Positions 32,218 to 41,508 of a stretch of 64,000 nucleotides of DNA are shown here, piece by piece (positions within the stretch are counted from its first letter, which is position 1; each line of letters begins with the position of its first letter). A program made the position numbers and the translations under genes. The stretch is taken from the NCBI GenBank assembly GCA_004835665.1, contig RBKR01000008.1, forward strand, positions 1,674,001 to 1,738,000. Reading direction: 5' to 3'. Source of the stretch: Phoma sp. XZ068. Taxonomy: Eukaryota; Ascomycota; Dothideomycetes; Pleosporales; Didymellaceae. The notes under the pieces were generated by a model that worked only from the letters and a program-made list of their open reading frames with translations, was not told the DNA's origin and did no database searches.

Positions 32218-32946
32218 TTATACATACAACTGGCTCGCTTCGATGGCCAGGGATCCAAGTCTGATCCACATTCCGTCGCTGTGCCTCATCCTACAGACAT
32301 CGAAACCGAGGGGATCATTCGCAATCGAACGAACGAGCAGGTTAGAAGTGCACCGTGCTACAAACCAGCCAAGAAGCGGTCTGTTTTTTGTTCTCAAACA
32401 GAGACGAAGCACGTCATCGTCTAATTCTCGGGTCCAGGGTGATGGATCATATGTCAAGTTTCGAAAATAGTCCTATTTGCTCGAGAAGCTGTCCGATAAT
32501 AGAGCATTGATATGTGGATGGTAAACGAATGTAGCGCAAGATAAAGTGTAGAGCACCTTCCAGATTGAACTTTGCCTTTATGAGCTTCTTGAGTATTGCC
32601 GGGGTTGCAGGATTTCGGTAGATCAGCGACATCAAGGCAGCCTCGCCCCCAAAGAATATATTCTTGCGCCAGCTTCCATCCATGCAAATACTACTGGCTT
32701 CACCATGGCGGTTGCGGCAAGAGTAAATGCCATGTCGCCATTGCGGTCTTTGGCTTCAATATGGACAGGCTAGCCTCTTAGGACCGCTGGACGTGCTTCT
32801 CTAGGATGGCTGCGCGTTTGTAGATGTTTGTTTTAAAGACGCTCTTCAGACCCATGGAGGAGAGCCAATGCTATATCATAGTATCCCTCCGTGAGAGCGA
32901 TGTATAGTAGTGTATTACCATTAGCATCGTGTTTAAAGTACCAATA
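32218..32946 (-). pseudogene. Ankyrin-repeat protein pseudogene
   Basis: Reading from 32946, the minus strand gives HDANGNTLLYIALTEGYYDI plus ALALL, an ankyrin unit. In-frame stops follow, then AKDRNGDMAFTLAATAMVKP and a helical segment AALMSLIYRNPATPAILKKL. A one-base shift near 32460 leads to SPWTRELDDDVLRLCLRTKN and RPLLGWFVAR before the end at 32218. Stops and the shift make it non-functional. It lies next to an AT-rich stretch. Confidence 0.7.
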
Positions 32947-33240
32947 GGTAATATACCTAGAGTAGAGTTTTTGATAACCTCTACGCTACTATAGACTTAG
33001 TCTCTAGCCTCGAGAGTCTAAGCTCTAGAGTAGGTATATAAAATCTCTATAGCTCTAACTAGACATATAGACTATTAAATTGATATAATTTATAATAGAC
33101 TAGGCCTTAGAACTGATATATATACATTAGAACCTACTAGAGTACTAATAGCCAATAAGTATTAATGATATAATAGTACGCTTTCTAAAAGCTCAGCTGG
33201 CGCGCTATAGTATGAGACGCGAAATGAAACTACTACAGCA
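32947..33240. other. AT-rich low-complexity island
   Basis: About 250 bp dominated by TATA, CTAGAG and TAATA words with no coding frame. It resembles RIP-degraded repeat sequence. It separates the ankyrin pseudogene from the HeLo-like gene. Confidence 0.6.
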
Positions 33241-34191
33241 CTACATGTCCCTAAAGCTGAAGTTATCGCTGTACACCCCTACAACAGCTACAGAGCCTCC
33301 TTCGGTTCTCACGTCTTTGATGCGCTGGTTGATCTTCCCCACAACGCTCGCTGGCAGCCCCACCAGTGCCTTCGAGTCGCCCGACGTGACGACGTTGCTG
33401 ATGTCTTGGCCGCTCCGTTTGGATCGTACCTGCGAGAAGATGACACCACACGATACTTGATTTGCTTCAAGATGGCGCGACTGCTCTTCGACCTCCCTGA
33501 GAGCTAGCATTCGCTGCGCACCGCCGTCTTCCTCGTCTTCGGGCTCTTCTTCTAACTCTCGCTGACGCTGTCGTGCTTCGTCTTGCTGGCGCTTAGTGAG
33601 ATTGAGATGTTCCTGTATCTTCGTCTCGAGAGCCTGCATCTGCCTCTTCACGTCCTCGCGACCAGCGTCAGATGCCTGCTCGGATTGTAGCTGAACAATG
33701 CTGCTGCGAGATTAATACGTATATTTCGGTTGAGAATGGAGGGCTGCTCACAGCTGAGTAGTCGTGACAGCGAACTCCACCGCAGCCTGGCATGAAAGCA
33801 GCTGCATCCTGAGTTTGCGGATCTTCTCCTTGTTCCACAAACCCACCGTGAGCCGGTCTCTCAGAGAGAGCTTGGTAGCGCTGGAATGCTTGGTCCACTT
33901 TGTGAGGTTCTTGCTGAACTCATTGCAGGCATCGCCACACCTGTTGACCGCTTCCGCGACACCAGTCTTCTTCAAGTCCTCCTTGACGGCAATGGTTAGG
34001 GCTTCGTCCGAGATGCTGAGCTGTTCGAGCGCGGCTAGCGGGCGCTCTATGTTAGCCAAGCTCGAAGCGATGTCTGCTACCACATCGTGAGCTTCGGAGA
34101 GGCCGTCAATGAGACTGTGCAGCTGCACGATGCTGGTCATAGCAAACCCAGTGATGCCAAAAGCACCGGCAGTGATGCTGAAAGGGTCCAT
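33241..34191 (-). CDS. HeLo-like domain protein with two C-terminal HET-s-type amyloid motifs (candidate cell-death effector)
   Basis: Two exons, 34191-33752 and 33703-33241, give 300 aa. The 48-bp intron starts GTGAGC and ends in a tandem acceptor (GCAGCAG), so one residue may be optional. The ATG at 34191 opens MDPFSITAGAFGITGFAMTS, the hydrophobic start of the HeLo-like (fungal STAND N-terminal) domain, about residues 1-150. A charged coiled-coil-like stretch follows (about 165-225). The C-terminus holds two 16-residue motifs 27 residues apart: ISNVVTSGDSKALVGL (248-263) and IKDVRTEGGSVAVVGV (275-290), then YSDNFSF. Pattern I-x2-V-x-T-x-G-x-S-x-A-x-V-G matches the pseudo-repeats of the HET-s prion domain family. 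In known pairs the motif templates on a partner NLR and the helical domain disrupts the plasma membrane. It is divergent from the NLR at 34621. Confidence 0.85.
33274..33402 (-). repeat. Two HET-s-like amyloid pseudo-repeats (r1, r2)
   Basis: r1 is coded by 33402-33355 and r2 by 33321-33274. They share 8 of 16 residues (I, V, T, G, S, A, V, G in register) and are linked by PASVVGKINQR. In HET-s the two pseudo-repeats stack as alternate turns of a beta-solenoid; Gly/Asn at turns and alternating hydrophobics are kept here. Confidence 0.75.
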
Positions 34192-34620
34192 GGTGCTTTT
34201 GTAAATCGAGATCGAGGCTGAAGTGAGACAATGAGACCAAACCAACTTTTGTACAGTCTGTAGAAATCAAAGCCAACTTGTATCTTGCCTTCAGTCGCAC
34301 ACACCGTTTGTGAGTAGTGCGGCCTCCAACGCTGGATGCTGTCTCAGCAAAGCACAGCTGCGGCGAGGAGGTCACGCATCGTAAGCGCCCGGAGAATGTT
34401 CCCAGATCGTTCGTGGTGATGCAGGGGCGCGGCACAGAGCAGCTCATAGGCTCAGCGCAACTGTGCTCAGCCTGCTCCTCGCTGAGAAGACATAACCGTA
34501 GCTATGCACTGTAATGTCCTTTTCATGCGCAAGTCAAGGACTCATTCCGTCGCACTCACACGAAGGCAGTGAATGGAGCGCAAAATCGCAACTCCTGACA
34601 TGCGGATAGCTTAGCCCGTA
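34192..34620. promoter_or_regulatory. Shared divergent promoter of the effector/NLR pair
   Basis: The 429 bp between the two start codons must hold both promoters. CT-rich and CAAC stretches near 34541-34560 precede the NLR start. The head-to-head arrangement suggests co-expression; no specific factor site was identified. Confidence 0.5.
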
Positions 34621-37207
34621 ATGTCTGACAGCGAGGTGCCCCGCCATCAGCACATCAGCGGCGTCTCCGCTCTGAACCACTCACAAGCGTTCGGAGGTGT
34701 AGCAAGAGACGTCTACTTTGCCGGTTCACACAACCCCCAAGGTACATCGGATAGTGCCTTTCCACGATGGTCGCTACTAACACTGTGGCGGTTTAGAAAC
34801 GCCAGAACACGCGGCCAGGGAGTGTCGCAATGCGCTCTTCCTCACCGATCCCGACGTCGACCGCGAGAGCGTGATTAGCGCAAAAGGCGCGAGAGTCGCG
34901 GGTACCTGCGAGTGGATCACACGCGATGCGAAATACCGTGCGTGGCTAAGCGGCGACGACAATGATGATAGCAACGATAACGATAACCCGCGCCTGCTGT
35001 GGATCTCCGGCGGGCCCGGCAAGGGCAAGACGATGATGTCTGTCTTCCTGACCGAGGAGCTGGAGCGACACACGACGCGAGTAGAGAATACCAACCTGGT
35101 GTTCTTCCTTTGCAGCGCTGAGGATGAGAAGCGCAACACGGCTGTGGCAGTGCTGCGCGGACTAGTGCATCAAATCATCGCCAAGCGCCCGCAGCTGGTC
35201 AAGCATGCGCTGCCGTACTTTGAGACGCCAGAGAGGAAGCAGCAGACGCTGTCGTCTCTAGAGACACTGTGGCTCATCTTCGGCAAGCTCGTTAGAGATG
35301 CGGAGCTTGGGATGATGTTCTGCGTGCTCGACGGGCTCGACGAGTGTGAGGAGAGTTCGCTGAGGGTGCTATTGCCACGGATGGTCAGCCTTCTTGCTAG
35401 TAAGAGCTCGTCGTCGAACAAGGGCACGTTCAAGCTGGCGATAGTCAGCAGGGACATGCCTGGCTTGCGAGGCTGCACAGCAAGGGTAAGACTAGATCCT
35501 GACAATGACGAGAAGGTAGATAGCGACATCGAGCTGTTCGTGTCTGCCCGAGTTGCCGAGATGTCGATGATCGAGGGGGCCAATGGGAACTTTCGAGCAT
35601 CTGTGCAGGCAGCTCTGCTCGAACGCGCTAAAGGGACGTTCCTGTGGGTAGGCTACGCGATGCACGAGCTGTCGCGGAAGCGGACGTGCAGTGAGATCTG
35701 GAAAGCCATCGAAGAACTGCCGAGCGGTCTTCCAGCAATATACAGCCGCATGCTGCTGCAAATACCGGATGATAAGAGGGAGGTGAGCAGGGCAATCTTA
35801 CGGTGGGTGACCATGGCTGTTCGCCCGCTGCGGTTGCATGAGCTAGCGGCGGCAGTGGGCGCGCAGACCGCATCGCCTCACATGACGGTGGAACAAGCAG
35901 TTCGCGACGCTATTGCTCTGTGCGGGCCTATGCTAAAGGTGCATGAAGGAGAGGTCAGCCTTGTCCACCAGTCAGCGCGAGACTACCTGCTGCGCAAAGA
36001 GCGCGACGCCGATGCAGTGCTAGAGGAGTTTCGGCTCCAGACAGAGAGTGCACACTTCGAGCTCGCGCGACAGTGCCTTGACTGCATTGCCCAGAGCAGC
36101 TTGCTGCATCGGGCTATTGACCTGAACGCTGAGCTCGACCCTCAAGAGTCTCCACTGCTGAAATATGCTACGCTGTATTGGCCTGAGCACGCAAGAAGCT
36201 GTTCCTTGCTCGCAGCGAAGCTCTTTGATCCTTCTGGGCTTTTCTTCCAAAAGGAGTCCTCTCTACGTGTGCACTGGTGGGAGACCTACGGTAGATCAAC
36301 ATACGAGGACGGGCCGGCGGATCTGCCGTTGCTGCACACGGCGTGTTCTTTACACATCTTACCGTGGGTAGAAGCAGTACTGACAAAGAAGAGCTGGAAG
36401 CCTAGGTATCACCGGCGTGTTGACAAGAAGGACGCTAATGGACAGACGGCGCTGCACTTGGCAGCTTATAGAGGGAACGAGGCAGTGGTACGGCTGCTAG
36501 TAGATAGAGGAGCAGACATTAAGGCGAGGGATAATGACGACGATACGGTGCTGCAGGTAGCAGCCTGGGGAAGGAACGAGGCAGTGGTGTGTCTGCTGGT
36601 GGACCTTGGGGCGGACGTTCAGGCGAGCAACAGATATGGGAGAACAGTGCTGCACGAGGCAGCTTATAGAGGGAACGAGGCAGTGGTGCGGCTGCTAGTA
36701 GATAGAGGAGCAGACATCAAGGCGAAGGACAACTCAGGGTGGACAGTGCTGCAGGACGCAACTCACAATGGGAATGAGGCAGTAGTGCAGCTGCTATTAG
36801 AGAGAGGAGCAGACATTAAGGCAAAGGACAAGAGAGGGTGGACATTGCTGCACGTAGCATCCTTCAAAGGGAATGAGGCATTAGTATGGCTGCTAGTAGA
36901 TAGAGGAGCAGACATCAAGGCAAGAGACAACGATGAGGAGACAGTGCTGCACTTAGCAGCTTGGAGTGGGAACAAGGCAGTAGTGCAGCTACTAGTAGAG
37001 AGCGGAGCAGACATCAAGGCAAAGGACAACAACGGGTGGACAGTGCTGCACTCAGCAGCTTTTATAGGGAATGAGGCGGTAGCGCGGCTACTAGTAGAGC
37101 GAGGAGCAGACATCAAGGCAAAGAACAACAATGGGGAGGCAGTGCTAGACGTTGCAGCTACTAGAGGGGACGAGGCGGTAGTGCGGCTGCTACTAGAGAG
37201 ATCGTAG
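34621..37207 (+). CDS. NLR: NACHT NTPase with ankyrin repeats and N-terminal amyloid-like motif
   Basis: Two exons, 34621-34741 and 34797-37207, flank a 55-bp intron (GTACAT, CTAAC branch site, GTTTAG), phase 1; the product is 843 aa. The join restores ECRNALFLTDPDVDRESVIS, the conserved lead-in to fungal NACHT domains. The N-terminal 40 residues contain ISGVSALNHSQAFGGV (12-27), in register with the two C-terminal motifs of the divergent gene. The NACHT P-loop is GGPGKGKT (112-119); Walker B is MFCVLDGLDECEE (about 215-227); a winged-helix-like region follows. Eight ankyrin repeats fill about 585-843. The predicted role is a cytosolic sensor that oligomerises on ligand binding and seeds the partner's motif. 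Confidence 0.9.
36430..37205 (+). repeat. Eight highly similar 99-bp ankyrin units
   Basis: Units follow the pattern NGWTVLHxAAxxGNEAVVRL then LVxRGADIKAKDN, 33 residues each. DNA identity between units is high (for example GAGGAGCAGACATCAAGGC recurs almost unchanged in most). Differences gather at the solvent-facing positions after VLH and around the loop. Such units recombine and are typical of NLR sensors under diversifying selection. Confidence 0.9.
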
Positions 37208-37663
37208 CGTAGGTTTAGTCTCTGGCTCTACTCCTTTCTAGGCTGTAGCAATTATGTAGTTGAAGCTACAGCAGACTTTTGCCTAAACGTGCGTAAGAGA
37301 GACTGCGGTGTTGTCTGCACACGTGTGATATCTCGTCGAGATGTTGATACCAGTCGTTGTGGAGAGGTTAGAGATGTGAGACATGTAATCGTTTGTGGTA
37401 GTGATAGGCCAGGGGCTGACGTCATGGCCTGGGCAAATGTACGCAGGCAGGAACAGCCTTACCACGAGGCATAATCCACAAGGCATCCACAAGGCATAAT
37501 CTGAACTGCATCACCTGATAGACCAACTCCTTTAAGACCACGCAGCTGCGAGGTTCCTAAAGTACTCCTGCAACACCAACCTGTCATTACCGTTTTAGTT
37601 CATCAGCAGCAGCGTTCCTCGAAATATCACTGTACCACCAGCTCGGACAATACAATCAACGAC
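37208..37663. other. Intergenic, no supported gene
   Basis: The 3' flank of the NLR and the promoter of the small gene at 37664. Confidence 0.45.
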
Positions 37664-37975
37664 ATGTCTACCACATCTTCCCAAAAACCACTTCTCGATT
37701 CGAGAAATACATCAACGACAGATGCTCCCGCTGCATCAAAGAGGTCCAAGCTGCAGAAGCTGAACCCGTTTGCCAAGCGAGAGACGCCTGAAGAGAAGGA
37801 GACGAGACTCGCAGAAGAGAAGAGAAAGAAAGAGCTGATTGAAAAGTATGGATATACACGTCCTCAGCTGTACGACACAGGGGTGGTGGGAGTACGTAAG
37901 GGTTCAAAGACACAGTCGAGAGTGCTGGCTGCTGGAGCGTTCGCAGCTGGTGGAGGAGGTGGAGGAGGATGTTAG
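37664..37975 (+). CDS. Small basic hypothetical protein (103 aa)
   Basis: ATG at 37664 in good context (ACGACATG), TAG at 37973. Residues 1-28 are Ser/Thr-rich. Residues 29-70 form a charged helix, KRSKLQKLNPFAKRETPEEK then ETRLAEEKRKKELIEKYGY, with strong coiled-coil character. The tail is Ala/Gly-rich (AAGAFAAGGGGGGGC) ending in a single Cys. No signal peptide or TM. Codon bias and context support a real gene; the family is unknown to me, though this KLNPF-(A/S)-KRETPEEKE type recurs in ascomycete genomes. Confidence 0.62.
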   Translation: MSTTSSQKPLLDSRNTSTTDAPAASKRSKLQKLNPFAKRETPEEKETRLAEEKRKKELIEKYGYTRPQLYDTGVVGVRKGSKTQSRVLAAGAFAAGGGGGGGC

Positions 37976-38529
37976 AGATGAATAACATGACCCACAAGAC
38001 CCTGGAAGTTCTCCTCTCCATGTATGTCGACCACGAATTAAAAGTGTGGTGTGTTACGTTGTCGAGCTGGCTCAAGCCGATACTAGCCATTGCCCCTCTC
38101 GCCCTTCTCTCCGCCTCCACGACTACCACCAGACGATCTCCACTCACTGGCTCACAGGGAGTACAGGGAGCAATTGTGAGGGTAATAGTTGAGCACTGCA
38201 TCGTGGAGACTCGGAGGGCCGCCTTCCCTTGCAGGCTAGCGGCGTCTAGCCTCGGCTTGGAGGCGGCGTGGGAGCCGCATCCACCACGGACTGTGATGCA
38301 ACTCCGACCACGACGGACCGTGTCAAGTCCGCCTCTCTGCGCGTAAACCCAATGCCGCCGCCGCGCTTATATTCGCTCGCTCGCCGCTCCAGTACGTGGG
38401 CCGGACCACCTGCTGTGCGATTGACCTCACACACTTGCAGCAACCGCCCGCCGCGCTGAACGGAGCACCGTAGCGTTCATTCATCCCACCCCCCACTGCC
38501 AGCTTCACACGTCGCCCACACGTCTCGCC
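37976..38529. other. Promoter region of the threonine aldolase gene
   Basis: Upstream of the ATG at 38530. It includes pyrimidine-rich stretches just before the start. No other gene seen. Confidence 0.4.
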
Positions 38530-39735
38530 ATGTCCGCGTTCGACCAGTACACGGCCAAGAGCAAGGCTCCTACCAATGGCGTCACCAACGGCGTCAACGG
38601 TGTCAAGCCCATTGGCTCTGCCTGGGGCAACGAGCACAACCCGGCGGCATTCGACTTCCGCTCCGATGTGCACACGACGCCGACGCTCTCCATGCTGAAG
38701 GCGATCCAGGACTGCAGCCTCCTCGATGACGTCTCGATGGAGGACCCCACCACGCTCGGGCTCGAGAAGTTCATCGCCGAGCTGACGGGCAAGGAGGACG
38801 CGCTGCTCATGCTCTCCGGCAGCATGGGCAACCAGGTCGCCCTGCGCGCCCACCTCGCCGCCCCGCCCCAGGCCATCGTGTGCGACCGCCGCTGCCACAT
38901 CATCCAGTACGAGGCGGGCGGTGTTGCCTCTCTCAGCCAGGCCCTCGTGCAGCCCATCGACGCCAAGAACGGCACCTACATCACCCTCGAGGAGGTCCAG
39001 AAGCACGCCGTCATCAGCGACGACGTCCACGCCTGCCCCACCCGCGTCATCAGTCTTGAGAACACGCTCAACGGCGCCATCATGCCGCTGTCTGAAGTCC
39101 GCCGCATCGCCGCCTGGGGCCGCGAAAACGGCGTCATCCTGCACATGGACGGCGCCCGCCTGTGGGAAGCCGTCGCCGCGGGTGCCGGCACCCTCAAGGA
39201 GTTCTGCGCAGAGATGGACTCCCTTTCCCTCTGCTTCAGCAAGGGTCTCGGCGCCCCCATCGGCAGCATCATCGTCGGCACTGCGCCCTTCATCAAGCGC
39301 GCCCGCTGGGTCCGCAAAGCCATCGGCGGCGGTCTACGGCAGGCAGGCGTTATCGCAGCCCCCGCGCGCGTCGCAGTCGAAGAAACTTTCCTCACAGGCC
39401 GTCTCACAGAGTCCCACGAAAAAGCCAAGCGGATTCAAAACATGTGGACGTCTCTCGGTGGCCAACTCGACTACCCCGTTGACACAAACATGGTGTGGTT
39501 GAACCTTGAGGCGCACGACATCGATATCAACACTTTCATCGAAACAGCAGAGAAATACGGCGTCCGCACACGGGGAGGACGGCTGGTCGTGCATTACCAG
39601 ATTAGCGAGGAGTGTATTGCGGCGCTGCAGAAGCTGTTTGAGGATGTGTTGACGGGGAAGGTGGGGGAGGGGAAGAAAGAGCGTGCGGAGCATGATCCGG
39701 AGGTGTTGAAGATGAATGGGAAGGGTGTGGAGTAG
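38530..39735 (+). CDS. GLY1: Low-specificity L-threonine aldolase
   Basis: An intronless 401-aa frame. It is a fold-type I PLP enzyme: FRSDVHTTPTLSM at the start of the catalytic domain, LMLSGSMGNQVALRAHLAAP binding the cofactor phosphate, HMDGARLWEA with the aspartate that contacts the pyridine nitrogen, and SKGLGAPIGS with the Schiff-base lysine (about residue 238). It cleaves L-threonine/allo-threonine to glycine and acetaldehyde in the cytosol, a glycine source in fungi. The N-terminal extension (MSAFDQYTAKSKAPTNGVTN) is low complexity. Codon use is strongly C-biased, suggesting high expression. Long antisense frames here are shadows. The symbol follows the yeast orthologue by family resemblance. 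Confidence 0.92.
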   Translation: MSAFDQYTAKSKAPTNGVTNGVNGVKPIGSAWGNEHNPAAFDFRSDVHTTPTLSMLKAIQDCSLLDDVSMEDPTTLGLEKFIAELTGKEDALLMLSGSMGNQVALRAHLAAPPQAIVCDRRCHIIQYEAGGVASLSQALVQPIDAKNGTYITLEEVQKHAVISDDVHACPTRVISLENTLNGAIMPLSEVRRIAAWGRENGVILHMDGARLWEAVAAGAGTLKEFCAEMDSLSLCFSKGLGAPIGSIIVGTAPFIKRARWVRKAIGGGLRQAGVIAAPARVAVEETFLTGRLTESHEKAKRIQNMWTSLGGQLDYPVDTNMVWLNLEAHDIDINTFIETAEKYGVRTRGGRLVVHYQISEECIAALQKLFEDVLTGKVGEGKKERAEHDPEVLKMNGKGVE

Positions 39736-40059
39736 ATAAAGGTTGAGATAATGGTTAGACAAAATTTTACGATTTATATTGCACTACTTGATTAACCAGT
39801 CTGTTAGTCCTACCTTGTAGTAAGGCTAATACTGTGGGCATTTGCCTAAGAGGTGTAGTGTTAGATACTTAGCCTATTACTTCTATAATGTTCAGTTAAT
39901 CTTACGTCTACTAACATCTGGACAAGGTGATATATATATAGGTAGCAACACAGTCTCTCTTATACACGGCCAGGCAATAGTACAACCCTACCCTCCTAAC
40001 AACACCAAGGAGAAAACCCAAGTTTAAGAATTCAGAGGCATACATTCTTCTATGCATTG
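39736..40059. other. Convergent 3' flank, AT-rich
   Basis: Lies between two convergent genes; it holds 3' UTRs. No coding signal. Confidence 0.5.
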
Positions 40060-40488
40060 CTACCCTTCTTCTTCGTACAGATATGCCAACGGCAAAAGCT
40101 CCTGACTCGAAACAACCCTCAAACCGTCCTTCTCTGTCCTCACCACCATCGCAATCCCAGGACACAAATCTAGTAGAACCTGCCTACACCTGCCACACGG
40201 TGAAATCACGCCCTTCCCCCCGTTCTTGACCGCAACAATCTGCGTTAGGTACTGGACTGCATTCTTTGCCGCAGCGTTACCGAGCACCACCAGCTCCGCG
40301 CAAGGACCGCCCGTAAAATGGAAAACATTTACGCCTGTGAAAATCTCGCCATCAGAGGTTATAGCCGCTGCAGCCACGCTATGGTTGTCTGATATCGGAA
40401 GCGATTCGATTGTCGTGGTGGCGATTTCAACCAGTCGATTAGCGAGGTGTAATGCGTCTGATTTGCGTGGGACGGGCGTGTTGCTCAT
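40060..40488 (-). CDS. Cytidine-deaminase-fold protein, blasticidin-S-deaminase-like
   Basis: A single 142-aa frame with ATG at 40488. The zinc-dependent deaminase motifs are present: FTGGPCAELVVLG (Cys-Ala-Glu, proton donor Glu) and ISPCGRCRQVLLDL (PCxxC zinc ligands). The IFTGVNVFHFTGGPCAE stretch and overall length resemble fungal blasticidin-S deaminase more than ordinary cytidine deaminase. The expected reaction is hydrolytic deamination of a cytosine-type nucleoside; blasticidin S is the attractive candidate, with a detoxifying role, but pyrimidine salvage remains possible. Cytosolic, probably a tetramer like the family. Intact. Confidence 0.85.
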   Translation of the reverse strand: MSNTPVPRKSDALHLANRLVEIATTTIESLPISDNHSVAAAAITSDGEIFTGVNVFHFTGGPCAELVVLGNAAAKNAVQYLTQIVAVKNGGKGVISPCGRCRQVLLDLCPGIAMVVRTEKDGLRVVSSQELLPLAYLYEEEG

Positions 40489-41508
40489 ATTGAAGTTCGT
40501 GCCTGAGGGGGTTTCCTAGTCGAGGAGACTCGGTACAGACTGCATGGATAATTTAATGCGGGTTCCTTTGCAGGCAGCGCTCTAGCGCCGGTTTTGAGGG
40601 GAGAGCCCCGCCCTTTCAGCCTTACCTCCGCCCTTCGCTAATGTGTTCGTGCGTCCTGTCTAAGGGAGTGACGGTATGCAAGGTTGAAAACAACTTGACG
40701 TAGTCCGAGTGAGTTGCGCGGTGGACATCTAAAGGAGAGCGCTGGTAAAGATGGGTCCTCACCGTGACTGGATGGTGGACCAGATCTGTGCGAACCAGAG
40801 CACATGGACTTGTGTGCAAGGACGGATTCAGGTGTCCGCCAGTAGCGAATCGCTGTAATCAGCTCTACCAAGAACAAAAGTCCTATACTGAGCAGCTAAA
40901 TAGAACCAAACTGAGTTAGCGCCAAGTTAGTATAGGCGTTGGGGTTGGTATTGATATTGGGAGTTGGAGTTGGAGTGGGATCGTGGCTGCTGGTGTCATT
41001 TCATCCACGGCCACGAGTCGTCGGTAGTGGGTAAATATAGCATTAGTGGGTTGTAAACGTGCGATTGCCTTTTTTTTTGTGGGATGGGGATGTAGTGGTG
41101 ATGCAGGATATGTGGTTTGTATTGAGGCCATGTGGGATGCGAAGGATTGCTTCTCTACCGTCGTCCACGCATAGCACGGAAAGTGTACAGTATACAAGCT
41201 GGTTCCATACGTGTTGGACGTGCAGGAATTGTTGTAATAAGACGTTGGGGTCTGAACCAGCTGTGCAGCATTGTTGTGACAGCGTGCTAGTAGAGTAAAT
41301 CATACCTCTAGGAAGACATTTCTGTTGAAACACGCAAGATGCAAGGCAGGATAGCACGCAGTTGGATGTAAAGGTTCGCGTGGTCGGCGCAATATGCTAC
41401 AATTCTGTATCAAATTCTGTATCAAGTGGTATTCACAACTCCTCCACGACCATCAAGACCACGAGTGCGAGAAACGCTCAATCAAGCCATGTGCAATTCC
41501 CCATATAC
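40489..41508. other. Gene-free interval
   Basis: No supported gene; only short frames. It contains the promoter of the deaminase gene. Confidence 0.4.

Noticed and set aside
34777..35139. 120-aa minus-strand frame over the NLR start
   Set aside because: Antisense shadow of the NACHT region; Ser/Leu-rich without a domain.
38323..39144. 273-aa minus-strand frame over the threonine aldolase
   Set aside because: Antisense shadow of a strongly codon-biased gene; no domain.
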